This document shows positions 36,469 through 44,862 of a DNA stretch of 64,000 nucleotides, one piece after another; positions within the stretch are counted from its first letter, which is position 1; every line of letters starts with the position of its first letter. The DNA comes from Planctomycetota bacterium (GTDB taxonomy: Bacteria; Planctomycetota; PUPC01; JACPCR01): the NCBI GenBank assembly GCA_016179685.1, contig JACPCR010000094.1, positions 1 through 64,000 on the forward strand. Reading direction: 5' to 3'. The notes below the pieces were generated by a model. The model was not told the DNA's origin. It did not search any database and saw only the letters and a program-made list of their open reading frames with translations. Position numbers and translations under genes: made by a program.

Positions 36469-37044
36469 ATGAAGAAAAGGCTCGCGGTCGTGAAGACCAG
36501 CGGAATCGTTGGTCTCGTCTTCTGGGCCTTCATGGCGGCCGGCGCCCGGGCCGAGGACGCCCCCTCTGCCGATGCGGCGAAGAAGAAGACGCGAGAGGCG
36601 ATTTCCATCGAAAAGGACAAACCGCCAACCTGGCGTGAGCGCTGGGCGAAAAGGCGTCAGGAAAAACGTGACTACCGGGTCCACTTCACCGAGGGTTTCC
36701 TGGCCCAGGAGGACGGCGATTACAAGAAGGCCATCCGGTCTTATGAGCGGGCCATCAAGTACAACCCTTCCTGCGCCTCCGCCTTCCTTTATCGAGGCTA
36801 CTGCCAGTATCGCCTGGGCGAGGTCGGAGACGCCATCCTTTCCTACCAGACGGCGATCCAGATGCAACCGGAGCTGAAGATGGCGTATTACCATCTCGGC
36901 GTGGCCTTGCACAGCCAGAGGCGCATGGAGGATGCCCGGGCCCAGATCGAGAAGCTGAAGGGAATGGATGAGGCCCTGGCGACGGACCTGGCCCAGGTCC
37001 TGGAAGGCGGGTCCGAGAGGCCCGGAAACGGCGGGAAACAGTGA
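36469..37044 (+). CDS. Secreted tetratricopeptide-repeat protein
   Basis: A 191-residue protein. From the ATG at 36469 the signal peptide reads MKKRLAVVKTSGIVGLVFWAF and ends at ARA. A basic, charged linker (KKKTREAISIEKDKPPTWRE) leads to two to three TPR units: EGFLAQEDGDYKKAIRSYERAIKYNP, then SAFLYRGYCQYRLGEVGDAILSYQ and AYYHLGVALHSQRRMEDA. TPR proteins act as protein-protein adaptors; here probably in the periplasm. The listed ORF begins 11 codons earlier. The stop overlaps the GTG start of the next gene (GTGA), so they are cotranscribed. Confidence 0.85.
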   Translation: MKKRLAVVKTSGIVGLVFWAFMAAGARAEDAPSADAAKKKTREAISIEKDKPPTWRERWAKRRQEKRDYRVHFTEGFLAQEDGDYKKAIRSYERAIKYNPSCASAFLYRGYCQYRLGEVGDAILSYQTAIQMQPELKMAYYHLGVALHSQRRMEDARAQIEKLKGMDEALATDLAQVLEGGSERPGNGGKQ

Positions 37045-38069
37045 GCCTGTCTTCGGACTGCCTGGGGATACCGGAGCTGCGCGGGCTCATCCGGCGTCTG
37101 CCCCGCGTGTTCCTGGCGCACGTCCCGACCCCGCTGGACTATGCCGCGAGGCTTTCCCGGCATCTCGGCGTCCGGCTCTACATCAAGCGAGACGATGCGA
37201 CCGGCCTCGGCCTGGGCGGCAACAAGGTCCGGCAGCTCGAGTTCACGCTGGGCGAGGCGGTCCGGCGCGGCGCGGACTGCATCGTTCAAGGGGCCGCGGA
37301 GCAGTCCAACCATTGCCGCCAGGCCGCGGCCGCGGCCGCCCGCCTGGGACTCGATTGCTACCTGGTCCTCAGCGGGGATGCCCGCGGCGGCTCACGCCAG
37401 GGCAATCGGCTGCTGGACGAACTGTTCGGCGCCCGAATCGAACGGGTCGAGACCGACATGGGCCAGGGCATCCAGGAGGCCAAGAAGGCCGTGGCGCAGC
37501 GACTGCTCGCCGAGGGACGCCGACCCTACCTGATCGCTCCGCCGGACTCCCTGGGGCTCGGGGCCGTCGCCTTCGTCGATGCGTTTCTCGAGCTCATGGA
37601 ACAGGCCAGGGAGCAGGAGGTATCCCTCCAGCACCTCTTTGTCTGTTCCTGCGGGGCTACCGGCGGAGGACTGATCCTGGCCAACCGGTGTCTCGCCACC
37701 GGTCTCCGCATCCGATGTGTCTCGCCCATTCTCTGGGAGTGGCCGACGGACCAGCGGCTGGCCGAGGCGGCCAACACGGCCGCCCGAGTGCTCGGCCTCG
37801 ATACGCGGGTCACCCCCTCGGAAGTAGATTACACCAATGCCTTCGTCGGGCCCGGATACGGCATTCCCTCTTCCGAAGGATGCGAGGCCATGAGCCTGGC
37901 CGCCCGGCAGGAGGGCATCGTGCTCGACCCGATCTACACCGCCAAGGCCTTCGCCGCACTCGCCGCCGCGGTGCGCTCCGGCGAGGTCCCGCCCGGCTCG
38001 ACCGTCCTTTTCTGGCACACGGGAGGCTCGCCTGCCCTCTTCGCATTCCCCGATTCGGTCGGGGCTTGA
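37041..38069 (+). CDS. D-cysteine desulfhydrase / ACC-deaminase family PLP enzyme
   Basis: A 342-residue PLP fold-II enzyme. The PLP lysine is in LGGNKVRQLEF and substrate contacts lie in GAAEQSNHCRQ. The phosphate loop reads CSCGATGGGLIL, slightly different from the usual GATxAG. FWHTGGSPALF is the C-terminal block. The family includes D-cysteine desulfhydrase (releasing pyruvate, H2S and ammonia), 1-aminocyclopropane-1-carboxylate deaminase and L-cysteate lyase. Which one applies cannot be told. Translation starts at GTG, overlapping the TPR gene. Confidence 0.88.
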   Translation: MSLSSDCLGIPELRGLIRRLPRVFLAHVPTPLDYAARLSRHLGVRLYIKRDDATGLGLGGNKVRQLEFTLGEAVRRGADCIVQGAAEQSNHCRQAAAAAARLGLDCYLVLSGDARGGSRQGNRLLDELFGARIERVETDMGQGIQEAKKAVAQRLLAEGRRPYLIAPPDSLGLGAVAFVDAFLELMEQAREQEVSLQHLFVCSCGATGGGLILANRCLATGLRIRCVSPILWEWPTDQRLAEAANTAARVLGLDTRVTPSEVDYTNAFVGPGYGIPSSEGCEAMSLAARQEGIVLDPIYTAKAFAALAAAVRSGEVPPGSTVLFWHTGGSPALFAFPDSVGA

Positions 38070-38099
38070 AATCAAAGGGCAAACTTGTTAGCCTAATAG

Positions 38100-38135
38100 A
38101 GGGGTGCGGAGGTGCATTCGCATTCCCGCACCCCT
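38100..38135. repeat. Hairpin upstream of rpsU, tip GTGC-attc-GCAT
   Basis: Arms of 16 bases (aggggtgcggaggtgc and its partner) pair with two or three mismatches around attc, the same loop as in the 41243 copy. It is followed by tttatt and then the rpsU ribosome binding site. It may terminate the upstream transcript and/or shape the rpsU leader. Confidence 0.75.
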
Positions 38136-38155
38136 TTATTCAAGGAGGTTGTCTC

Positions 38156-38368
38156 TTGATTCGGATTCAGGTTGAAAACCGGGACTCTTTTGAAGGCACG
38201 CTGAAGCGATTCCAGAAGACGTGCCAGCGGGAAGGTGTTCTCAGCGAGGCCAAGAAGCGCGAGTTCTTCGAGAAGCCCTGTGATATTCGTCGCCGGGAAG
38301 CGCGTGAGCGCTATCGCAATATCCGGCGCATCGAGAGGATGCGGGGACTCCGCCGGCGCAAGGGTTAA
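38156..38368 (+). CDS. rpsU: Small ribosomal subunit protein bS21
   Basis: A 70-residue basic protein, IRIQVENRDSFEGTLKRFQK followed by REGVLSEAKKREFFEKP and a C-terminal run of arginines, which is bS21. It assists mRNA-30S pairing at initiation. The ORF track buries it at the end of a 466-codon shadow ORF (36968-38368). The start is TTG at 38156, seven bases after AAGGAGG, a strong site. bS21 is a usual target of autoregulation in other bacteria, and a hairpin sits 20 bases upstream of this start. Confidence 0.95.
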   Translation: MIRIQVENRDSFEGTLKRFQKTCQREGVLSEAKKREFFEKPCDIRRREARERYRNIRRIERMRGLRRRKG

Positions 38369-38477
38369 GCATCAAGGCTCGGAAAGGTGTCCGGTTTCAG
38401 GTTTCAGGATCGTTTCACACCTGGCCCGCTTGCGGCGGGACACCTATTCAAGTGTGGCCCCCAAGCGCCGAGTGGAC

Positions 38478-38509
38478 GAGTTCGCAAGTGCACCCGCACT
38501 TTCGAACTC
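38478..38509. repeat. Hairpin repeat, tip AAGTGC-accc-GCACTT (inverted loop)
   Basis: gagttcgcaagtgc and gcactttcgaactc pair with one mismatch; the loop accc is the complement of gggt, so the unit lies in reverse orientation. It is followed by ttttatttt, giving a textbook intrinsic terminator for the rpsU transcript on the plus strand. Confidence 0.9.
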
Positions 38510-38542
38510 TTTTATTTTGCAAGCACTCCCGGTCCCACCGGA

Positions 38543-39370
38543 TTGTCTCCATCGCCCCCTGTTGGCTTTCGCGCCCTGAACTTCGACCGGCCGCTCCACA
38601 TCTCGCATCGGGGGGGAGCGGGCTTGGGACCCGAAAACGCCCTGCCCACCTTGCGCCAGGCCGTCGAAGCCTATCGGACCGACGTCCTCGAGATAGACGT
38701 CCGAGCCACGTCGGACGGCGTCCTGGTGCTCCATCATGATCCCGGCGTTGAACGCGTGACCGACGGACACGGTCGTGTCAACGAGATGTCTTGGGCGGAA
38801 ATCCAGAAGCTGGACGCTGGATTCCAGTTCTCGCCCGACGGCGGCCGTACCCATCCTTTCCGGGGACAGGGCTACCGCATCCCCTCGCTTGCAGAGGTCT
38901 TCGAGGCCTTTCCAACCGTCCTTCTCCATATCGACGTCAAGCAGGCCAGGCCGCCCATCGTGAGCCGGGTGGTGGACCTCATCCGCCGCCGAGGCATGGG
39001 AGACCGGGTCTTTCTGGGGTCGACGAACGATCGGGTGGGCCGCAGCATCCGCCGTGCGGCCCCCGAGATCGCCACGTTTCCGGGCCGGTACGGCCTGTGG
39101 CGGCTCTATCTTTGCTACCGCTTGGGGTTTTTTCGCCTCTATCCGATCCGGGATGAGATCGTTTCCATCGTGCCGAACCTGGAAAACGGCCGGCCCGTGG
39201 TCACCCCTGAATTTGTGCGAGCCATCCACCAGCGGGGCCGAAAGCTGTTTGTCTTCGTCGTGGATGAGTCCGAGAAGCAGCGACAACTGCTCTCCTGGGG
39301 CGTCGATGGGATCATGACGGATTATCCTGACCGATTGAGGAAGACGATGGACGAGTTTCGGGTGTCCTGA
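38543..39370 (+). CDS. Glycerophosphodiester phosphodiesterase
   Basis: A GDPD-family enzyme that hydrolyses glycerophosphodiesters to glycerol-3-phosphate and an alcohol. HISHRGGAGLGPENALPT and LEIDVRATSDGVLVLHHDP carry the catalytic histidines and metal-binding glutamate and aspartate. VLLHIDVK and GIMTDYPDRL close the TIM barrel. The listed start (38387) cannot be right, since it would translate a hairpin repeat. I use TTG 38543; the true start may lie nearer the histidine motif. No convincing ribosome binding site is seen. An FFRLYPIR-type insertion near residue 175 is hydrophobic. Confidence 0.85.
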   Translation: MSPSPPVGFRALNFDRPLHISHRGGAGLGPENALPTLRQAVEAYRTDVLEIDVRATSDGVLVLHHDPGVERVTDGHGRVNEMSWAEIQKLDAGFQFSPDGGRTHPFRGQGYRIPSLAEVFEAFPTVLLHIDVKQARPPIVSRVVDLIRRRGMGDRVFLGSTNDRVGRSIRRAAPEIATFPGRYGLWRLYLCYRLGFFRLYPIRDEIVSIVPNLENGRPVVTPEFVRAIHQRGRKLFVFVVDESEKQRQLLSWGVDGIMTDYPDRLRKTMDEFRVS

Positions 39371-39395
39371 TGAGAACGTGAAGCACTTTCTCAAG

Positions 39396-39420
39396 GCGTC
39401 CGACGATAGCCGTCGGACGC
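39396..39420. terminator. Terminator-like hairpin after the GDPD gene
   Basis: gcgtccgacg and cgtcggacgc pair perfectly around atagc, 26 bases after the stop, followed by ggttctta. The U-tract is poor. Confidence 0.7.
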
Positions 39421-39477
39421 GGTTCTTACGGAACGGGAATCGATCGCTCGACGGCAGCAGGGAACATCTGATAAACT

Positions 39478-39523
39478 AGCACACACGTTCGGAAGTGCGG
39501 GCGCATTTCCGAACGTGTGTGCT
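39478..39523. repeat. Hairpin repeat, tip AAGTGC-gggc-GCATTT
   Basis: 21-base arms with one mismatch. The outer stem agcacacacgttcgg is private to this site and to the decayed copy at 59370. It lies upstream of the FAD-enzyme gene, directly after a TAAACT box. Confidence 0.92.
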
Positions 39524-39598
39524 CGTTTCCCAGCACGGAAGTCCTCCCGCACATCGATGCCGGGATGTCCGATAGACACCCCGGCGAAATGAACCGCG

Positions 39599-41245
39599 AT
39601 GAACGCGAAGATGGACATCCCGCCGGTCCAGTGGGGCGATCCGGAGAAGGCCGCGGAGGTGCCCGAATCGTTCCAGCAGCTTCTGCAGGAGGCTCTGGGC
39701 CTCGAGCAGGCGCAACCTAGGACTCTGCCATCTCCGAAGGACGTGCACATCCCGCCAGCATCCCTGCCCGCAAAGGCTCATGCGGAACTGGTGGAACTTC
39801 TCGGGCCTGAGCATGTGAGGTCCGATCATGCCGTGCGCCTGCGGCACGCCCTGGGAAAGAGCTACCTGGACATCATCCGCTACGCCTCGGGTCGGCTGGA
39901 TTACGCCCCGGATGCGGTGGTTTTCCCCGCCGACAAGGCGCAGATATCGGACCTGTTGAGCTGGGCGACGCGGCACGGCGTCGCCGTGATCCCGTTCGGC
40001 GGCGCGACCAACGTCGTCGGCGGGCTCGAAGGCCACAGCCCCGCGATCGCCATGAGCCTTCGTCGGCTGGGCCGCGTCCTGGAGTTGGACGAAACGGACG
40101 GCCTCGTCACCGTCCAGCCAGGGCTTTTGGGGCCCGACCTCGAAGCCGCGCTCAATCCCCGCGGCTTCACCCTGGGGCACTTCCCGCAGTCCTTCGAGTT
40201 CTCATCCGTGGGAGGCTGGCTGGCCACACGGTCGGCAGGCCAGCAATCCACGCTTTACGGCAAGATCGAGGACCTGGTCGTCTCGATGAAAGTCGTCACG
40301 CCAGCGGGCGAGATCGCCACGTTGAGGACGCCGGCCGAGGCCGCGGGACCCGATCTCGACCAGGTTTTCTGCGGATCCGAAGGCACCCTGGGAATCATCG
40401 CCGAAGCGACACTCCGGCTGCACCGGCTGCCGGAAAGCCGCGTCTTCGCCTGTGGGCTCTTTCGCAGGTTCGATGAGGGGATCGAGACCGTCCGGGAGCT
40501 GCTCCAGGAGGGGCATCGGCCCGCCACGGTGCGGATGTTCGACCAGGAGGAGACGCGGGCGCTGGGGGCCATCGGCGGCCGGGGCCGCAGCGCAGCACGG
40601 CACACCCGCCGCTGGCTCGGCGAGCTGGCCTTGCGCGCCCAGGGACTCGAGCCGGGCCGCACCTGCCTCCTCATTCTCAGTTTCGAAGGCACGGCCGGGC
40701 ACACGGCTCAGGCCTCGCAGCACGCCGCACGGATCATCACCATTCACCGCGGCATGCCCATCGGGCCGAAGCCGGGCGAGATTTGGTACGACACACGCTT
40801 CGAGCTGCCGTACCTCCGGGACCGGTTGATCCAGCAGGGAATCCTGCTGGACACCCTCGAGACGGCCACCACGTGGGGACGGGTGCAGGACCTGCACCGC
40901 GATGTTTCGGGGGCGATCCTCGAGGCTCTGTCGGGCTCTGGCCGCCGCGGCCTCGTGCTGGGCCATCTCTCGCACGCCTACCCCGAGGGGGCATCGCTCT
41001 ACTTCACCTTCCTGGCCCGGGCCGAAGCCGGCCAGGAAGCGGGCCAGTGGCTCCGCGTTCAACAGGCCGCCCTGGAGGTCATCCTGCGGCACGGAGCCTG
41101 CATCAGCCATCACCACGGCATCGGACGCCGACACGCCGAAGCCTTCCAGCGCCAGGCCGGCCAAACCCATCTCAAAATACTCCGGGCGATCAAGTCGGCC
41201 CTCGACCCCTCGAATATCATGAACCCCGGCCAGATGGGGATTTAG
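39599..41245 (+). CDS. FAD-linked oxidase, alkyldihydroxyacetonephosphate-synthase-like
   Basis: A 548-residue flavoprotein of the VAO/PCMH fold. The FAD PP-loop is VIPFGGATNVVGGLEG; GGWLATRSAGQQSTLYGKIEDLV matches the covalent-turn segment of alkyl-DHAP synthases, and the C-terminal ISHHHGIGRRH is the histidine cluster that eukaryotic AGPS needs for the non-redox exchange of acyl for alkyl groups. The triple histidine favours AGPS-like over D-lactate dehydrogenase-like activity, so ether-lipid synthesis is possible. The family also contains glycolate and lactate dehydrogenases. Its TAG stop is the first base triplet of a hairpin repeat. Confidence 0.82.
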   Translation: MNAKMDIPPVQWGDPEKAAEVPESFQQLLQEALGLEQAQPRTLPSPKDVHIPPASLPAKAHAELVELLGPEHVRSDHAVRLRHALGKSYLDIIRYASGRLDYAPDAVVFPADKAQISDLLSWATRHGVAVIPFGGATNVVGGLEGHSPAIAMSLRRLGRVLELDETDGLVTVQPGLLGPDLEAALNPRGFTLGHFPQSFEFSSVGGWLATRSAGQQSTLYGKIEDLVVSMKVVTPAGEIATLRTPAEAAGPDLDQVFCGSEGTLGIIAEATLRLHRLPESRVFACGLFRRFDEGIETVRELLQEGHRPATVRMFDQEETRALGAIGGRGRSAARHTRRWLGELALRAQGLEPGRTCLLILSFEGTAGHTAQASQHAARIITIHRGMPIGPKPGEIWYDTRFELPYLRDRLIQQGILLDTLETATTWGRVQDLHRDVSGAILEALSGSGRRGLVLGHLSHAYPEGASLYFTFLARAEAGQEAGQWLRVQQAALEVILRHGACISHHHGIGRRHAEAFQRQAGQTHLKILRAIKSALDPSNIMNPGQMGI

Positions 41246-41290
41246 TACACGCGCAGGGAAGTGCATTCGCCCTTCCCTGCGCGTGTACTA
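41243..41290. repeat. Hairpin repeat starting on a TAG stop, tip AAGTGC-attc-GC
   Basis: The 22-base left arm begins with the TAG stop of the FAD enzyme and the right arm ends in CTA. One mismatch only, loop attc. The outer stem is tagtacacgcgcagg. Confidence 0.92.
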
Positions 41291-41294
41291 GGAA

Positions 41295-41341
41295 GTCCAT
41301 CCATTCGGAAAGAGTGTCCAACCCTTTCTGAACGGATGGAC
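41295..41341. repeat. Second, related hairpin after the FAD-enzyme gene
   Basis: gtccatccattcggaaag pairs with ctttctgaacggatggac (two mismatches) around an 11-base loop. It follows the 41243 hairpin by four bases. A degenerate AAGTGCgcctGCACT tip occurs just after it at 41358-41372. Confidence 0.75.
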
Positions 41342-41406
41342 AAGTATCCCGGCTCAGAAGTGCGCCTGCACTCGACGCGCTTCCCGATTCCGCGGAATGA
41401 CCGGCC

Positions 41407-44400
41407 ATGGCCAACCCCGTACGCCTCGGACGCTACAGCCTTGTCCGGAAGCTCGGTCAGGGCGGCATGGGCACGGTCTATGAGGCCGTCGAGGACGGCC
41501 TCAAGCGCCGGGTCGCGCTCAAGGTCCTTTCCAAAGAGTTGATGGACGACCCGGCCTATCTCGACCGTTTCCGCCGCGAGGCCAAGGCGGCGGCTGTCCT
41601 CAATCATCCCAACATCGTCACGGTCTACGAGATCGATGAAGACTCTGGTTATTTCTTCTATTCCATGGAATTCGTCGACGGTATGAGTCTTCAGAAGAGG
41701 CTCGACGTCGAGGGCCATCTGTCCATTCCTGAAGCCCTGCGCATTCTCACCGACGTCGCGGAAGCGCTCCATTATGCCTGGAATCGCGGCAGGGTCATCC
41801 ACCGGGACATCAAGCCGGACAACATCATGCTGACCCGTGAGGGCCACGTGAAGCTAGCCGACCTAGGCCTGGCCAAGAGTCTCCTGGAGCAGACGCGAGT
41901 GACGATGACGGGCGCGGCGATCGGCTCGCCGGCCTACATGGCGCCGGAGCAGGCCCGCAACGCCAAGGACGTCGACTGCCGCGCTGACATCTACTCGCTC
42001 GGCATCACGCTCTACCAGATGCTCACCGGCCAGTGGCCGTTTCAAGGCACATCGCCGCTCGCGATCATTCTCGCCCATGAGGATAACCCGCTGCCCGACC
42101 CTCGGGCGATCAATCCTAACATCCCCGTGTCGGTCTGCCGCATGCTCCGGCGGATGTGCGACAAGAAGCCCAAGAACCGTTTCCAGACTCCGGAGGAGCT
42201 GCTTGCCGAGGTCCGCCGCGTCAGCGCCGCTTGGCAGACCCCCGTTGGAGGTCTGTCCGACAGCTCCGAGCTGGCGCGCAAGGGCGGCACTTCGGACATC
42301 CAGATGCCGGAGTCCGATTCCACCATCGATATCCCCGTCGTTGAGGAATCCGCTCCAGCGCCCAGCCCGGGCCCTTCATCGTCGTCCGCATCCGCCCGGC
42401 GTCGGGTGACGCCCGTCCAGGCCGCGCTGGCCACTGCCGTTTCCCTGTCGCTGCTCCTGGCTCTCTCTACAGCCCTTAGCAGGGGAAAGCATTCCTCACC
42501 TTCCGAAGCGAGCCCTCAGGGTTCGTCCGCACCGCCCGCTGCCCGTTCCGTGAGTCCGGACCCGAACGAGCTGCCCGTCACGGTGGCGGACGGCGAGACG
42601 GCGGCCTCGATGGGCCAATCAGCAAAGAGCGATCCGGCGTCCTCTTCCAGCCCTTCGGACGGGAACGAGGCGGCCTCCCTTCTGGCGTCAGACCCCGATT
42701 CCTCCCTCGATGATCTCCGTTCGGAGCTCGACCGAGTCGGCCGCTTTTCGAAGGATCAGCCGGAACAGTTTGCGGAGATTCTTCAGCGCCTCGGGGAGTT
42801 GAGGAAGCGCAGCCGGGGCACGGTTGTCGAGGCTTCCTGCGGGGACCTCATCCAGGTCTGGCAAGCCAAGTGGGAAGCCGCCGCCAAGCTGGAACTCGCG
42901 AAGCGGGATCAGCAGGCGCAGCCGCTGGTTCTTTCCGGCCGTCTGGAAGAGGCCGCTCGCTTCTGGCTCGAATTCCCTCCGGGGGCCCGTTCCCCCGAGG
43001 TCTCGCCCCTCATCGAACGGCGGCTTCAAGACCTTTCGGAACAGGCGGAGCGGCTGCCCGATCAGCTTGCCGTGCAGGCCGAGCCGTTCCTGTCCGGTTC
43101 TCCGGAGGAGCTTTCGGCGGAATCGGCGGAGGCCCTCGCGCAGATTCAGGAACGCGGCCGGGCGCTTCTGGCCGCGAGCGATCCTGCCGCGTCGAAGGAG
43201 GCCGCGTCCCCATCATGGCGATCCGCTCTGCCCGAGGAGCAGCGTCTCGGTCTCTCGCTGCTGCTGCGGCAGATCGACACGGCGCTCGAGGCCCGAAAAA
43301 GCGCCCTGGCCGCGCAACAGGCCAGGGCCTACGACGACTTCTGGGAACTCTACGAAAAGGCCGTCCGGGAACGCAAGTTCAAGGACGCTCTCGACCTCAT
43401 AGAAAAAAACCAGTCCGCGGGCTCGCCCGAACGCATGCGGCAGCACGAGCGCGACACCCGGCTGCTTCAGTCCGTCTTCCATCGAGCGGCGGAAAACCTT
43501 GTCCCGCTTGTCCAGCAGACTGTCCGGCTCAACGGCATACCGATGAAGATCAGTTCGGTCCGGAACGGCAAGCTCATGGTCAGGCAGGACCAGGACGCCG
43601 AGATGGGATTTGGGCCCGAAGCGCTCGAGGCGGACGTTCTCTGGAAGCTCGGTACGGACGCGGAACTCGATGCGGCCACGAGGACCCATCTTCGGGTCGT
43701 CTTCCTATTTTTCTATGGCCAGCCCGCTTCAACTCGCAAGGCGGTTGAGGATGCCCGCACCGCCAACGTGGACATCCGATTTTTCGAGGGAAAGCTGGCC
43801 GAGTTGGAACAGGGCCGCGAAAAGGTCCGGATCGAGAAGGCGGCGGCCGCGCTGGTCGACCGCATCGAGTCCGAAATCCGGCGAAACCGGCTCGACGAAG
43901 CCGGGTCCGATCTCGACCGTCTGAAGGCGGAATTTGCGGGAAGCGATGCTTCGAAGGCTGGCCTCGCGCGCCTCGAAGAGCTGCTCGAACGAGCCAACAC
44001 GACCGCCGCGGCCCAGAAGAACCTGGCCCGCATTCCCGCAGGTAAGTCCCGGTTCATCACCGAGGGGCTTCAAAAGGACGTAGAGCTGAGCACCTATTTC
44101 ATCGGCAAGTACGAGGTCACCTGGAGGGAATATAACCTCTTCCTTCAATGGATCGAAAAGGAAGCGGAGAAGGGAGAAAAAGGCGACCCCCACCGTTTCT
44201 GCTATCCGGGCTGCCTGCCCGACGGGCGGGAGCTGACGGATGAGCAGTTCATCGCTTTGGACCATCTGCCGCCCAAGAAACGCGCCGCGGAGCTCGCAGA
44301 ACTGAAATTGCAGGGCTTCGAACCGCTCAACAAGTTGCACAAGCCTACGGCCTACGCAGGCTTTTCCACGGATTCCGACTTCCCGGTCACCGGGGCCGAC

Positions 44401-44814
44401 TGGTATGACGCCTGGGCCTACTGCCGCTGGGCCGGGGGCCGTCTGCCGACCGAGGAGGAGTGGGACAAGGCGGCGACCTGGGACCCCAAGGCCCAGCAGC
44501 GGCGAACCTACCCCTGGGGCAACGAGCTTGTCCCGAAGTGGGTCAACAGTTCCTCCAAGGAGGACGGCATCTCAGTTCTCTGCGCCGTGCATGAGCTCGC
44601 TCCGGGTGCCAGCGCCTATGGTTGCCTGAACATGGCCGGGAACGTCGGCGAATGGTGTTTCGCGGTGATCGGGCCCCAGCGTTACCGCATCTTCAAGGGC
44701 GGGCACTATGCCGTCACGCCCGAATTCTGCATCCCCCACCGGAGAGAAATAGCGCTTCCGAGCTACCGCGGTCCGTATCTCGGTTTCCGGGTGTTCCGGA
44801 AGACCGTGCGGTGA
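41407..44814 (+). CDS. Transmembrane Ser/Thr protein kinase with C-terminal SUMF1 domain
   Basis: A 1135-residue PknB-type kinase. Residues about 9-275 form the kinase: GQGGMGTVYEA (glycine loop), VALKVL, HRDIKPDNIML (catalytic loop), LADLGLA (metal-binding DLG) and APEQ. All catalytic residues are present. A transmembrane helix near residues 340-358 (ALATAVSLSLLLALSTAL) places the rest outside. Residues about 430-860 are a charged, mostly helical region. Residues about 873-1135 are a formylglycine-generating-enzyme-like (SUMF1) domain: YFIGKYEVTWREYNLFL, WAGGRLPTEEEWDKAA, MAGNVGEWC, LGFRVFR. The SUMF1 part probably senses a ligand. A paralogue with the same extracytoplasmic layout is at 48861. 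Confidence 0.93.
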   Translation: MANPVRLGRYSLVRKLGQGGMGTVYEAVEDGLKRRVALKVLSKELMDDPAYLDRFRREAKAAAVLNHPNIVTVYEIDEDSGYFFYSMEFVDGMSLQKRLDVEGHLSIPEALRILTDVAEALHYAWNRGRVIHRDIKPDNIMLTREGHVKLADLGLAKSLLEQTRVTMTGAAIGSPAYMAPEQARNAKDVDCRADIYSLGITLYQMLTGQWPFQGTSPLAIILAHEDNPLPDPRAINPNIPVSVCRMLRRMCDKKPKNRFQTPEELLAEVRRVSAAWQTPVGGLSDSSELARKGGTSDIQMPESDSTIDIPVVEESAPAPSPGPSSSSASARRRVTPVQAALATAVSLSLLLALSTALSRGKHSSPSEASPQGSSAPPAARSVSPDPNELPVTVADGETAASMGQSAKSDPASSSSPSDGNEAASLLASDPDSSLDDLRSELDRVGRFSKDQPEQFAEILQRLGELRKRSRGTVVEASCGDLIQVWQAKWEAAAKLELAKRDQQAQPLVLSGRLEEAARFWLEFPPGARSPEVSPLIERRLQDLSEQAERLPDQLAVQAEPFLSGSPEELSAESAEALAQIQERGRALLAASDPAASKEAASPSWRSALPEEQRLGLSLLLRQIDTALEARKSALAAQQARAYDDFWELYEKAVRERKFKDALDLIEKNQSAGSPERMRQHERDTRLLQSVFHRAAENLVPLVQQTVRLNGIPMKISSVRNGKLMVRQDQDAEMGFGPEALEADVLWKLGTDAELDAATRTHLRVVFLFFYGQPASTRKAVEDARTANVDIRFFEGKLAELEQGREKVRIEKAAAALVDRIESEIRRNRLDEAGSDLDRLKAEFAGSDASKAGLARLEELLERANTTAAAQKNLARIPAGKSRFITEGLQKDVELSTYFIGKYEVTWREYNLFLQWIEKEAEKGEKGDPHRFCYPGCLPDGRELTDEQFIALDHLPPKKRAAELAELKLQGFEPLNKLHKPTAYAGFSTDSDFPVTGADWYDAWAYCRWAGGRLPTEEEWDKAATWDPKAQQRRTYPWGNELVPKWVNSSSKEDGISVLCAVHELAPGASAYGCLNMAGNVGEWCFAVIGPQRYRIFKGGHYAVTPEFCIPHRREIALPSYRGPYLGFRVFRKTVR

Positions 44815-44862
44815 GCGGAAGCCGCGGACGCGCTTCCGAAAGGCCAGCGAAGCCGCTAACAC

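Noticed and set aside
36968-38155. Most of the 466-codon ORF 36968-38368
   Set aside because: Shadow of the TPR and D-cysteine-desulfhydrase-like genes; only its last 70 codons (rpsU) are real.
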